Shown: positions 1-8,167, numbered from the stretch's first letter. The stretch is 37,805 nucleotides of DNA from JAAZHN01 sp964605575 (GCA_964605575.1 CAZSDG010000003.1:1-37805), one strand, 5' to 3'. The notes: a model not told the origin generated them from the letters alone. Translations and numbers: made by a program.

Positions 1-1
1 T

Positions 2-1699
2 TATGCTTATTTTGTTCCAATAATAATTGGTAATGATACAGCAAGTAATCATAATACTAAAGCAGGTACATTAAAATTAACCTATAATGGAACTAATGTT
101 TTAAATTTAAATAATGCTTCTCCAGGAGATAGCTCTAGCACAACGTTTACAGTAACTAATTCTGGTACATTAAAAGTGGATAATTATGAAATTTATTTCT
201 CTAAATTAATAAATACATTTATTAATAATGAAGTTGTTTATACATTAACGTGTTTAAGTAGTGATACAAACCCATGTTTAAATAAAGAACAAAGTCCAGT
301 TCCGACTACAGAAAGTTTATCCTTAACTCAAAGTAGCATTGCCCCAGGAACAACTCACACTTATACATTAACAGTAACATTTATTAATAAAGATGAACCA
401 CAAAACTATAATCAAGGCAAAGCATTAAAATTTACAATGACAATTAATAAATTAGAAGAGATTCCACCATCAACATTAATAGCAAGACAAGGTTATAATT
501 CAACTGAATTGTTTTGGAGTCAAGCAAGTAATATAACAGAAATAACATTTGATAGTACAATAAACATACCAGATGTAGCAACCTATTGGGATGTATCAGT
601 AAATCAGGATGAAAGTATAATTGCTTATATAATAGATGATGGTTTAGGAACAAATACTTATAAATTATACATTCAAAGTGACGGAGCAATATATGCTAAT
701 CCAAATAGCAGTAATTTATTTCGAAACTTTACAAATGTAAAAGCAATTAATAATTTAATTGTACTAAATACCAGTAACGTAATCTCTATGTCCTATATGT
801 TTTCTGGCTGTAGCGGCCTCACTAGCCTAGATTTAAGCAGCTTCAATACAAACAATGTCACCTATATGTCCTTAATGTTTCAAGGTTGTAGCGTTCTTTC
901 CAGCCTAAACCTAAGTACATTTGACACAAGCAAAGTAACCGATATGTCCTCTATGTTTTCTGCCTGTAGTGTCCTAACAAGTCTAGATTTAAGCAATTTT
1001 GATACAAGCCAAGTAACCAATATGCAGTATATGTTTATAGGTTGTAGCGGTCTAACAAGTCTAGATTTAAGTTCTTTCAATACAAGTCAAGTAACCACAA
1101 TGTACTCAATGTTTCAGGTCTGTAGCAGTCTCACGACCTTAAATTTAAGCAATTTTGATACAAGCCAAGTAACCAATATGCAGTATATGTTTCAAGCTTG
1201 TAGCGGTCTCACAAGTCTAGATTTAAACTCCTTAAATACAAGCCAAGTAATCACAATGTACTCAATGTTTAATGGGTGTAGTGTCCTAACAAGTCTAGAT
1301 TTAAGCAATTTTGATACAAGCCAAGTAACCAATATGCAGTATATGTTTTTTCGCTGTTTAGGCCTAACAAGTCTAGATTTAAGTTCCTTCAATACAAGCC
1401 AAGTAACCAACATGTCCTATATGTTTTCAGTTTGTAGCGGTCTGACCAGCCTAGACTTAAGTACATTTAATACGAGCAAAGTAACCAACATGTTTTATAT
1501 GTTTTCAGGTTGTAGTGGTCTCGCCAATTTAAACCTGCGCAATATGGATTTCAGCACAGTAACATCATATAATTATATGTTTACCAATATAACCAATGGA
1601 ATAAATATAATAGTAAAAGATGCTGCATCTCAAACATTTATTAATAATAGATTAAGTGAAGCAAGTAAAACAGGTAATGTAACAATCTATGTACCCTAG
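2..1699 (+). CDS. BspA-like (DUF285) surface repeat protein, 5' end outside window
   Basis: The reading frame is open from base 2 with no stop, so the gene starts upstream of the window; the GTG at 176 is only an internal Val codon. Residues near the left edge (AGTLKLTYNG, then NASPGDSSSTTFTVTNSGT) resemble the TasA/camelysin-type beta domain of secreted Firmicutes proteins. This leads into a WDVS...LYI...LFRNFTNVK segment typical of BspA-like proteins. From about base 750 to 1590 there are roughly eleven 26-residue repeats of the form FDTSQVTNMQYMFxGCSGLTSLDLSS, the DUF285/BspA leucine-rich repeat, each with one conserved Cys. The C-terminus is a short beta-rich tail; no LPXTG, membrane helix or other anchor is visible, so anchoring would have to lie in the missing N-terminus or be non-covalent. 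The family is secreted or surface-exposed and often linked to adhesion; the function here is inference. A terminator follows. Confidence 0.9.
   Translation, partial: YAYFVPIIIGNDTASNHNTKAGTLKLTYNGTNVLNLNNASPGDSSSTTFTVTNSGTLKVDNYEIYFSKLINTFINNEVVYTLTCLSSDTNPCLNKEQSPVPTTESLSLTQSSIAPGTTHTYTLTVTFINKDEPQNYNQGKALKFTMTINKLEEIPPSTLIARQGYNSTELFWSQASNITEITFDSTINIPDVATYWDVSVNQDESIIAYIIDDGLGTNTYKLYIQSDGAIYANPNSSNLFRNFTNVKAINNLIVLNTSNVISMSYMFSGCSGLTSLDLSSFNTNNVTYMSLMFQGCSVLSSLNLSTFDTSKVTDMSSMFSACSVLTSLDLSNFDTSQVTNMQYMFIGCSGLTSLDLSSFNTSQVTTMYSMFQVCSSLTTLNLSNFDTSQVTNMQYMFQACSGLTSLDLNSLNTSQVITMYSMFNGCSVLTSLDLSNFDTSQVTNMQYMFFRCLGLTSLDLSSFNTSQVTNMSYMFSVCSGLTSLDLSTFNTSKVTNMFYMFSGCSGLANLNLRNMDFSTVTSYNYMFTNITNGINIIVKDAASQTFINNRLSEASKTGNVTIYVP
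1001..1468 (+). repeat. 156-bp higher-order tandem repeat (2 x 78 bp) inside the BspA-like gene
   Basis: The 78-bp (26-codon) units alternate between two types, so the real period is 156 bp. A 36-nt segment starting GATACAAGCCAAGTAACC is identical at 1001, 1157 and 1313. The intervening units carry FNTSQVTTMYSMF-type sequence. Near-identity at the DNA level indicates recent duplication of two-unit blocks, whereas the outer units (before 1001 and after 1468) are more diverged. Confidence 0.9.
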
Positions 1700-1727
1700 T
1701 TCTTACATTAATATTATTTAACTAAAA

Positions 1728-1757
1728 GACTAACTGATTAAGTAAGTTAGTTTTTTT
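1728..1757 (+). terminator. Rho-independent terminator after the BspA-like gene
   Basis: Stem ACTAACT (1729-1735) pairs with AGTTAGT (1745-1751) around a 9-nt loop, followed by a run of seven T. It separates the surface protein gene from the murG operon. Confidence 0.8.
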
Positions 1758-1782
1758 AATAATATTTATTAATCTAATAAAC

Positions 1783-1811
1783 TATAAAATAACTAAGAAA
1801 TATTGTATAAT
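1783..1811 (+). promoter_or_regulatory. Probable promoter of the murG-ftsZ operon
   Basis: A perfect -10 box TATAAT lies at 1806-1811; the -35 position (1783-1788, TATAAA) is poor. The box overlaps the upstream in-frame TTG codon at 1803, which supports the ATG at 1830 as the true murG start. Confidence 0.5.
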
Positions 1812-1829
1812 ATGGGTAGGGTGATAGCA

Positions 1830-2912
1830 ATGAGAATAATCATCAGTGCTGGAGGAACAGGTGGGCATATATATCCTGCCTTAGCCATAATTAAAAAACT
1901 CCAAGAAAAGGATAAAAAACTAGAATTACTATATATTGGAACTCATAATCGGATGGAAAAGGATATTATTCCTAAGTTTGGTATTCCTTATGAAGAAATA
2001 GAAGTATATGGTTTAAGTAAAAAGAATCTGTTTAGAAATATTAAAAATGTGTTTCTTTTACATAAGTCTTATCGAAAATGTCTTCAAATAATGAAAAAAT
2101 TTAAACCTGATGTTGTAGTTGGCGTTGGTGGTTATGTAACTTATCCAGTTATTAAAGCTGCGAAAAGGTTAGGAATTAAAATATTTATTCATGAACAAAA
2201 CTCAATTCCTGGCAAAACAAATATAGCCTTAAGTAAATATGCAGATATTATTGGAGTTTCTTTTAAGAAGTCGATAACTTATTTTAAAGATCAAACTAAA
2301 GTTGTTGAAACAGGTAATCCTTGTGGAGAAAGAGCCTTAAGTTTAAAAGCAATGTCAAAGGTAAAATTAGGCTTTACTAAAACTAAGAAATTAGTGGTTA
2401 TTGTTTCTGGTAGTTTAGGTAGCCAAACAGTTAATACAAAAATGAAAAGCTTTTTAAGAAATGTTGCTCATGAAAAATATGAAATATTATATATTACTGG
2501 TTCAAATTATTATGATGAATTCATTAGTGGTGAAGAATTCCCAAATAATGTTAAAGTTATGCCCTTTATTGATAATTTAGCAGCTTTACTTAAACAAACT
2601 GATCTTTTGGTAACAAGAGCAGGGGCTTCAACTATTAGTGAAATAATTGCTTTAAAAATACCTTCTATTCTTATCCCTAGTCCATATGTAGCGAATAACC
2701 ATCAATATTATAATGCCTTAGAAATTCAAAACGCAGATGCTGGAGTATTAATTATTGAAAAAGATTTAGAAGCAAATATTTTAAAAAAAGAAATAAATAA
2801 TATTTTGTATAATCCTAAAAGGCAAAAAGAAATAATTAATAATTTAAGTAATTTAGCTAAATATAATAGTAGTGAAGTAATATATGAAATAATAAAGGAG
2901 TTGGCAAAATGA
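1830..2912 (+). CDS. murG: UDP-GlcNAc:lipid I GlcNAc transferase MurG
   Basis: MurG adds GlcNAc to undecaprenyl-PP-MurNAc-pentapeptide (lipid I) on the inner membrane face, making lipid II. The 360-residue protein has the N-terminal glycine loop SAGGTGGHIYPALAI (GGTGGH at residues 8-13), GVGGYVTYP, HEQNSIPGKTN, and the donor-site segments TRAGASTISEI and NHQYYNA, all diagnostic for MurG. The start chosen is ATG 1830, preceded by AGGGTGA with 5-nt spacing; a TTG start at 1803 would add nine residues and overlap the -10 box. It is the first gene of the division/cell-wall operon and its stop overlaps the murB start (ATGA). Confidence 0.96.
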   Translation: MRIIISAGGTGGHIYPALAIIKKLQEKDKKLELLYIGTHNRMEKDIIPKFGIPYEEIEVYGLSKKNLFRNIKNVFLLHKSYRKCLQIMKKFKPDVVVGVGGYVTYPVIKAAKRLGIKIFIHEQNSIPGKTNIALSKYADIIGVSFKKSITYFKDQTKVVETGNPCGERALSLKAMSKVKLGFTKTKKLVVIVSGSLGSQTVNTKMKSFLRNVAHEKYEILYITGSNYYDEFISGEEFPNNVKVMPFIDNLAALLKQTDLLVTRAGASTISEIIALKIPSILIPSPYVANNHQYYNALEIQNADAGVLIIEKDLEANILKKEINNILYNPKRQKEIINNLSNLAKYNSSEVIYEIIKELAK

Positions 2913-3796
2913 AAGAAACATTAGAGCAATATGGTGATGTATTTATTGATGTGGAATTAAAAAAACATACTTCATATAAAATTGGAAAACTCGCTAAGTA
3001 TCTTGTTTTACCAGCAAATATTGATTGTTTAATTGATTTAATTGAGTATTTAAATAGCGAGAATATTCCTTATTTAGTTTTAGGATCAGGCTCAAATATT
3101 ATTATTCCTAATAAAGATTATGAAGGAGTAATAATTAAATTAGATAACCTTAATAAAATCGTTATTAAAGGAAATAAGGTTACAGTAGGAGCGGGGTATT
3201 ATTTACCTAAATTAGTTAAATATACAGTAGAAGAGGGTTTAAAAGGTTTAGAATGGGCGCTTGGTATTCCTTCTTCAATCGGTGGAGCAATTGTTGGTAA
3301 TGCTGGAGCCTATTTAAGTTCAATTTATGATTTTGTTGAAACTGTAACTTATTTAAATGAAAAATTACAAGTTGTCACGGTTTCTAAAAATAAAATAGAT
3401 TATTCTTATCGTCATTCAATGTTTAAAAATAATAAAAAACTAATAATTTTAGAATGTAAGTTAGAGCTAACTAAAGGTAATTATGACGCCTCTATGGCTG
3501 TTATTAATGATCGAATGAAAAGAAGATTAGAAAGCCAACCATTAGAATATCCTTCTGCTGGTAGTGTTTTTCGTAATCCCGAAGGTCTTTATGCAGGAAA
3601 ATTAATTGAAGATCTCGGCTTAAAAGGCCATATAATTGGTGGTGCTCAAATAAGTGAAAAACATGCAAACTTTATAATTAATATTGGTAATGCAACGGGT
3701 GATGATATCACTGCTTTAATTGATTTAATTAAAGAAAAAGTCAAAGACGCCTATGATGTTGATTTAGTTGTTGAACAAGAAATAATAAATTGGTGA
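2909..3796 (+). CDS. murB: UDP-N-acetylenolpyruvoylglucosamine reductase MurB
   Basis: MurB is the FAD/NADPH enzyme that reduces UDP-GlcNAc-enolpyruvate to UDP-MurNAc in the cytoplasm. At 295 residues it has the FAD-binding segment LGSGSNIIIPN, the block GLKGLEWALGIPSSIGGAIVGNAGAY, YRHSMFK, and PSAGSVFRNP, whose Ser is the expected proton donor, followed by AGKLIEDLGLKGHIIGGAQIS and a C-terminal VVEQEI. The GSVFRNP form and length fit the short Gram-positive type of MurB. ATGA overlap with murG implies translational coupling; divIB starts 3 nt after the stop. Confidence 0.96.
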   Translation: MKETLEQYGDVFIDVELKKHTSYKIGKLAKYLVLPANIDCLIDLIEYLNSENIPYLVLGSGSNIIIPNKDYEGVIIKLDNLNKIVIKGNKVTVGAGYYLPKLVKYTVEEGLKGLEWALGIPSSIGGAIVGNAGAYLSSIYDFVETVTYLNEKLQVVTVSKNKIDYSYRHSMFKNNKKLIILECKLELTKGNYDASMAVINDRMKRRLESQPLEYPSAGSVFRNPEGLYAGKLIEDLGLKGHIIGGAQISEKHANFIINIGNATGDDITALIDLIKEKVKDAYDVDLVVEQEIINW

Positions 3797-3799
3797 TTT

Positions 3800-4522
3800 A
3801 TGAAAGAAAAGAACAAGAAAAAAAAGGTTCAAAAAAGATTTGGCTTTCGACGTTTAATTGTTATTATTTTAATAATATATATTATTGTTAGTTCAATTAT
3901 TCAAATAACTAAAGTGCCAATTAAACATATTTTTATTTCAGGTAATGATTTAGTAAGTGATTCTCAAATTATTAAAACAGCAAAGTTAGAAAAATATCCG
4001 CCGATATTTCTTCTTTCATTGTCTAAAACTAAAGATTTAATTTTAAAAATAGATTTAGTCAAAGATGTTAATATTATGAGAAATTATCAAGGAAAATTAA
4101 CAATAATAATTAAAGAATATAAACCACTTTTTTATAAAAAAGAAAATAATTTAGTTGTGCTTGATTCCAAAAAAGAAATTGAATTAGATAATAAACAAGG
4201 AATCCCAATGTTAATCAATTATGTACCAAATTTAGTCTATGAAGAGTTTGTTTCAGCATTTATGAAAGTAAATAAAGACATTATGGAAATGATGAATTAT
4301 ATTGAATATTCACCAAGTAAAAATGAGAAAAATGAAATTATCGATGATAAAAGATTTTTAATTCAAATGAATGATTCAAATAAGGTATATACTACACCAG
4401 AAAAGTTAGAAAATATTAATTATTACTTAGATATTTTAACTAGTTTAGAAGAAAAAAAAGGAACAATCTATTTAGATGCTGGCAATTACTTTAAACCATT
4501 TGAGGAACAAAATGAAAAATAA
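3800..4522 (+). CDS. ftsQ: Cell division protein DivIB/FtsQ
   Basis: A 240-residue bitopic membrane protein with a very basic N-terminus (residues 1-17, mostly Lys/Arg/Gln), one transmembrane helix (about 18-36), and an extracytoplasmic POTRA-like domain (about 40-110: IKHIFISGNDLVSDSQIIKTAKL...) followed by a beta domain. Topology, size and location between murB and ftsA match FtsQ/DivIB, which recruits and regulates the septal synthase complex with FtsL and DivIC. Sequence conservation in this family is low, so the call rests on domain pattern plus context. Its last 11 nt overlap the queH start. Confidence 0.85.
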   Translation: MKEKNKKKKVQKRFGFRRLIVIILIIYIIVSSIIQITKVPIKHIFISGNDLVSDSQIIKTAKLEKYPPIFLLSLSKTKDLILKIDLVKDVNIMRNYQGKLTIIIKEYKPLFYKKENNLVVLDSKKEIELDNKQGIPMLINYVPNLVYEEFVSAFMKVNKDIMEMMNYIEYSPSKNEKNEIIDDKRFLIQMNDSNKVYTTPEKLENINYYLDILTSLEEKKGTIYLDAGNYFKPFEEQNEK

Positions 4523-5075
4523 ATTATTATTACATAGTTGTTGTGGTCCTTGTTCAACAATTGTTATTGAACAATTAATTAAGGAATATGATGTAACTAT
4601 TTTTTATTATAACCCGAATGTTGAACCTATTGTTGAATATGAAAAAAGAAAAGAAGAACAAGTAAAATTCATTAACGAATTCAATCCAAATATAAAAATA
4701 ATAATGCAAGATTATGATAACACTGAGTATCAAGATGCAATTAAAGATTATCATAATTTAGGTGAAAAAAGTTTACGATGTTATGAATGCTATAAATTAA
4801 GGATATTTAAAACTGGAAAATTAGCTAAAGAACTTGGATTTACTCACTTTGAAACAACGCTTAGTGTTAGTCCCCACAAATTAAGTAAATGGATTTTAGA
4901 ACTCGGTTTAGAAGCTGAAAAATTATTTAAGATTAAATATTTAGCTGGCAATTATAAAAAAAATGATGGTTACAAAAAGAGTATTGAACTAGCTAAGAAG
5001 TATGATCTTTACCGTCAAGAATATTGTGGTTGTTTGATGTCGGCAAAATACTTGAATAATAGTAGTAATGTGTGA
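4512..5075 (+). CDS. queH: Epoxyqueuosine reductase QueH
   Basis: QueH (DUF208 family) carries out the last step of queuosine synthesis, reducing epoxyqueuosine in tRNA with Fe-S chemistry; it is the non-orthologous replacement of QueG. The 187-residue protein shows the family cysteines: LLLHSCCGPCS near the N-terminus (Cys10, 11 and 14), RCYECYKLR in the middle and YRQEYCGC near the C-terminus, plus FFETTLSVSPHK-type residues (here FETTLSVSPHK). The start is ATG 4512 because the CCGPC block must sit at the N-terminus; a longer frame from 4476 is possible but unsupported. It overlaps divIB by 11 nt, so it is co-translated inside the division operon, an unusual location. Confidence 0.93.
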   Translation: MKNKLLLHSCCGPCSTIVIEQLIKEYDVTIFYYNPNVEPIVEYEKRKEEQVKFINEFNPNIKIIMQDYDNTEYQDAIKDYHNLGEKSLRCYECYKLRIFKTGKLAKELGFTHFETTLSVSPHKLSKWILELGLEAEKLFKIKYLAGNYKKNDGYKKSIELAKKYDLYRQEYCGCLMSAKYLNNSSNV

Positions 5076-5110
5076 TAATATTGTCATAGGATAAGGATTG
5101 AGGATTATTT

Positions 5111-6355
5111 GTGAGAAAAATAATAGCAAGCATTGATTTTGGTAGCGATACAATTAAAATTGTTGTTGGTGAGTTTATTAAAGATAAACTAACAGTTTTA
5201 GCTGCGGTTTCTCATAAATGCCAAGGGATAAAAAAAGGAATAATAATTAATCAGGAAGAAACTGCTAATTCTTTAAAAGAAGCTTTAAAAGAACTTGAAG
5301 AACGAATTGGCTTAGAAATAAAAAAAGTTATTATTAGTATTCCTTCCTATTATGCTCATTTTGAATTAGGAAGAGGATCAACAACCATAAATAGTGAAAT
5401 TGGTTATGTTAGTGGTAATGATATTGTTAGAGCAATTCAAGGAAGCGTCTATAATCAAATTCCGGATAATATGGAATTAATTAATGTTATTCCAGTTGAG
5501 TTTATAATTGATGATCAAGAAAAAGTTGCTAATCCAATGAGCATGAGTGCAACCAAATTAGGGGTAAAAACAGTTTTAGTAACAACTCCTAAGAAAAATG
5601 TTTATCCAGTTTTAAATGTTATTGAAAACGTTGGTCTTAAAGCTAGTGATATTATCTTAGGTAGTATGAGTGATTATTATGCATTTAATACCAGAGAATT
5701 AGATGAAACATCAGGAGTAGTTATTAATATTGGTCATGAAATGACTACAGTCTCAATTTTTAATAAAGGGATTATTGTTAATACAGAGGTATTAGAAATT
5801 GGTAATATAAATATAGATAATGATATATCATTTATTTACAAAGTTAATAGTAATGATGCTAGATATTTAAAAGAAAATTTAGCGCTTTCTCATGTAAGAA
5901 ATGCCGATGCTAGTGAATTTGAAGAGATGAATACAAAATTAAATGAAACTATTAAAATAAATCAATATGAAATTACTGAAATAGTAGCGTCTAGAGTTGA
6001 TGAAATTCTTAAACTTGTAAAAAAACAAATAAATCTCTTAACAAAAAAGGAAATTAGTTATATAATAATTACAGGAGGAATAACCGAATTAAGAGATTTT
6101 TCACTAAGTGTTGAAAATGTATTTGGGAAATCAGCAACAGTTGGGGTAATGAATACATTAGGCATAAGAAGTGGAATCTATAGTTGTTCCCTAGGAATGA
6201 TAAATTTCTTTAATAATAAGATGTTAATGCGTAACAAAGATTATTGCATATTCGATGAAATAGAATTAGAAGATCTAAGTGGTGAAGGTAGAAAAATCAA
6301 TATTGATAACGATTCGATATTAGGTAAAATCTTTGGCTACTTTTTTGATAATTAA
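5111..6355 (+). CDS. ftsA: Cell division actin-like ATPase FtsA
   Basis: FtsA is the actin-fold protein that tethers FtsZ filaments to the membrane. The 414-residue protein begins with the phosphate-1 motif IASIDFGSDTIKIVVGE, has the 1C subdomain region around residues 85-165, the phosphate-2 region VINIGHEMTTVSIF, and the adenosine motif IIITGGITELRDF. The start is GTG 5111, preceded by a purine-rich TTGAGGA. The C-terminus (about the last 15 residues, with KIFGYFFDN) is plausible as the amphipathic membrane-targeting helix. ftsZ follows closely with its ribosome site overlapping the ftsA end. Confidence 0.96.
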   Translation: MRKIIASIDFGSDTIKIVVGEFIKDKLTVLAAVSHKCQGIKKGIIINQEETANSLKEALKELEERIGLEIKKVIISIPSYYAHFELGRGSTTINSEIGYVSGNDIVRAIQGSVYNQIPDNMELINVIPVEFIIDDQEKVANPMSMSATKLGVKTVLVTTPKKNVYPVLNVIENVGLKASDIILGSMSDYYAFNTRELDETSGVVINIGHEMTTVSIFNKGIIVNTEVLEIGNINIDNDISFIYKVNSNDARYLKENLALSHVRNADASEFEEMNTKLNETIKINQYEITEIVASRVDEILKLVKKQINLLTKKEISYIIITGGITELRDFSLSVENVFGKSATVGVMNTLGIRSGIYSCSLGMINFFNNKMLMRNKDYCIFDEIELEDLSGEGRKINIDNDSILGKIFGYFFDN

Positions 6356-6369
6356 GGAGAGTGAACAGT

Positions 6370-7434
6370 ATGTTTGGATTAGAAATGGATCAAATTGCAA
6401 AAATTAAAGTAATAGGTGTTGGTGGTGGAGGTTGTAATGCGGTAAACCGAATGGTTGATGCTGGTGTTAAAGGCGTTGATTTTATTGTTGCTAATACTGA
6501 TTCACAAGTATTAAATGCTAGTCGCGCTGAAGTAAAATTACAATTAGGCTCGGCAATAACTGGTGGTTTAGGCGCTGGTAATAATCCGGAAATTGGCCGT
6601 GCTTCTGCTGAAGAAAGTAAAAAGGAAATAGAAGAAGTTTTAAAAGACTCTGACATGGTTTTTGTTACTGCTGGAATGGGCGGCGGAACTGGAACAGGTG
6701 CTGCACCAATTGTTGCAGAAATAGCTCAAAGTTTAGGGGCTTTAACTGTTGGAATTGTTACTAAACCATTTCGTTTTGAAGGTAAAAAAAGAATGGAACA
6801 ATCCATTGTTGGTATTGAAGAATTAAAGAAACATGTTGATACTTTAATTGTTATTCCTAATGATCGCTTAAGAGATTTGGTTGATCGTTCAACTCCATTA
6901 TTAGAAGCATTCAAAGAAGTAGATAATGTTTTACACCGTGGTGTTCAATCAATTAGTGATTTAATTGCTGTTCCTGGTTTAATTAACCTTGACTTTGCCG
7001 ATGTTAAAGCCGTTATGGAAAAAAGAGGTAATGCTCTAATTGGTATAGGTCTGGGCGTTGGTGAAAATAGAGCAATTGAAGCTGCTAAACAAGCTGTCTT
7101 AAGTCCATTATTAGAAACATCAATTGTTGGTGCAACTGATGCGATTATTAATATTACAGGCGGTAGTAATTTAAACCTTTTTGAAGCAGAAGATGCTGCT
7201 GAAGTTGTTCGAACAGCTGCAAATAATGAAATAAATACAATCTTTGGTGCAGTAATTAATGAAAATTTAAATGATGAAGTAATAGTTACAGTTATTGCTA
7301 CTGGTTTTGATGGTGATGTGCCAACAAAAGCTGGTGATTTTGCAAATAAACCAACAAAATCGATTGATCAAGCTGAAACACTAGATAATGAATTTGATAT
7401 TCCTGCATATATTCGTGATCGTAGCGATATATAA
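6370..7434 (+). CDS. ftsZ: Cell division tubulin homologue FtsZ
   Basis: FtsZ polymerises with GTP into the Z ring. It has GVGGGGCNAVNRM, NTDSQ, GLGAGNNPEIGR, the tubulin signature GGGTGTG (residues 104-110), TKPFRFEGKKRMEQS, NDRL and GVQSISDLI. The C-terminal linker is short and ends in DIPAYIRDRSDI, matching the conserved tail that binds FtsA and SepF. AAGGAG at 6354-6359 is 10 nt from the ATG at 6370 but directly abuts a GTG at 6361, so 6370 is preferred (354 residues). It is the last gene of the operon; a terminator follows. Confidence 0.97.
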   Translation: MFGLEMDQIAKIKVIGVGGGGCNAVNRMVDAGVKGVDFIVANTDSQVLNASRAEVKLQLGSAITGGLGAGNNPEIGRASAEESKKEIEEVLKDSDMVFVTAGMGGGTGTGAAPIVAEIAQSLGALTVGIVTKPFRFEGKKRMEQSIVGIEELKKHVDTLIVIPNDRLRDLVDRSTPLLEAFKEVDNVLHRGVQSISDLIAVPGLINLDFADVKAVMEKRGNALIGIGLGVGENRAIEAAKQAVLSPLLETSIVGATDAIINITGGSNLNLFEAEDAAEVVRTAANNEINTIFGAVINENLNDEVIVTVIATGFDGDVPTKAGDFANKPTKSIDQAETLDNEFDIPAYIRDRSDI

Positions 7435-7444
7435 TAAATGATTG

Positions 7445-7478
7445 AAAAAAACAACATAACTAATGTTGTTTTTAATTT
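7445..7478 (+). terminator. Rho-independent terminator of the murG-ftsZ operon
   Basis: ACAACAT (7451-7457) pairs with ATGTTGT (7463-7469) around the 5-nt loop AACTA, extended by A/T pairs, then a T-rich tail. It lies just after the ftsZ stop. Confidence 0.85.
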
Positions 7479-7501
7479 TTTATAATTGTATTAACAATAA
7501 A

Positions 7502-7533
7502 TATAATTTAAAACTTATAAGTTTTAAATTATA
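7502..7533. repeat. 32-bp perfect AT-rich palindrome
   Basis: Two 16-nt arms (left arm ending AATTTAAAACTTA) form an exact palindrome with no spacer. It sits between the ftsZ terminator and the next gene and is not followed by a T run, so it is not an ordinary terminator. It could be a protein-binding site or an RNA hairpin. Confidence 0.75.
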
Positions 7534-7535
7534 AT

Positions 7536-7564
7536 TTGCATTTTAATAATAACTAAGTTAGTAT
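7536..7564 (+). promoter_or_regulatory. Possible promoter for the 160-aa hypothetical gene
   Basis: TTGCAT (7536-7541), a 17-nt spacer and TAGTAT (7559-7564). Both boxes are imperfect; position and spacing are the main support. The -35 box begins immediately after the palindrome. Confidence 0.4.
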
Positions 7565-7587
7565 ATATAGCAAGAAAAGAGGATTGT

Positions 7588-8070
7588 ATGGGCAAAACAT
7601 TTTTAGAACAATTAAATCAAGAGAGATTAGAAGCAATTAAGCGAGAAAATATTCGGTTAGAAACTATTAAAAGCGGTCTAAATAATATTGAGAATCAAAC
7701 AAATATGTTGTTTGACTATATTTGTGCCATGATTAAAAATGATTTAAATAACAATTTAGATAGAACTACATCAATTATTGATTGTCACTTTATTATTAAT
7801 AGAAATTTAATTATTGTTGGCTCAGAATTACCACATCTAACTTATAGAGTTGTCCAAATTCAACTAAATCGTGAAAATATTTACTATGATAACAATAATA
7901 TTTTTCATTTAAATCAACTAATTAGATTATTGGCAAGTAATGGCATTACCAACAGCGTTACAATTGCTGACAATGGTAATGAATATAAAATTCAAATTGC
8001 TGCCATCTTAGATAGAAAGTTAGAAAAAGAACCAAAATATACTAGAACACCTAATGAAAGACATTATTGA
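7588..8070 (+). CDS. Hypothetical protein, 160 aa
   Basis: I do not recognise this family. It is a soluble, charged protein with no signal peptide or membrane helix. Residues 1-35 (FLEQLNQERLEAIKRENIR) look like a long amphipathic helix; the middle (about 55-150) alternates beta-like stretches such as CHFIINRNLIIVGSEL and SVTIADNGNEYKIQIAAIL. The ribosome site AAAAGAGG precedes the ATG. It follows the ftsZ terminator and is followed by a terminator, so it appears monocistronic. In many Bacilli this slot holds ylm/sepF or sporulation genes, but nothing in the sequence identifies it as one of those. Confidence 0.75.
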   Translation: MGKTFLEQLNQERLEAIKRENIRLETIKSGLNNIENQTNMLFDYICAMIKNDLNNNLDRTTSIIDCHFIINRNLIIVGSELPHLTYRVVQIQLNRENIYYDNNNIFHLNQLIRLLASNGITNSVTIADNGNEYKIQIAAILDRKLEKEPKYTRTPNERHY

Positions 8071-8130
8071 TTATGTTAAAACTTATTCATACCTCGAAGA
8101 ATAGTATCGCTTAATATATTTAAACAATAA

Positions 8131-8157
8131 AAAACATTAGACTAAACCTAATGTTTT
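8131..8157. terminator. Bidirectional terminator between convergent genes
   Basis: Perfect 10-bp stem AAAACATTAG / CTAATGTTTT with loop ACTAAAC. The A-rich left and T-rich right flanks let it serve both the 160-aa gene (plus) and the zinc-ribbon gene (minus). Confidence 0.85.
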
Positions 8158-8167
8158 CTTTTGTTAA

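Noticed and set aside
444..1413. Open frames on the minus strand within the BspA-like gene (444-689, 880-1080, 1192-1413)
   Set aside because: They are mirror images of the repeat, lack ribosome sites, and the plus frame is open throughout.
1001..1468. Regular repeats resembling a CRISPR array
   Set aside because: The repeats are in-frame coding units with no spacers of unrelated sequence and no cas genes nearby.
1580..1699. LPXTG or other cell-wall anchor at the end of the BspA-like protein
   Set aside because: No LPXTG, hydrophobic segment or basic tail is present before the stop.
6390..6914. Minus-strand frames inside ftsZ
   Set aside because: Shadows of a highly conserved gene; no ribosome sites or family match.
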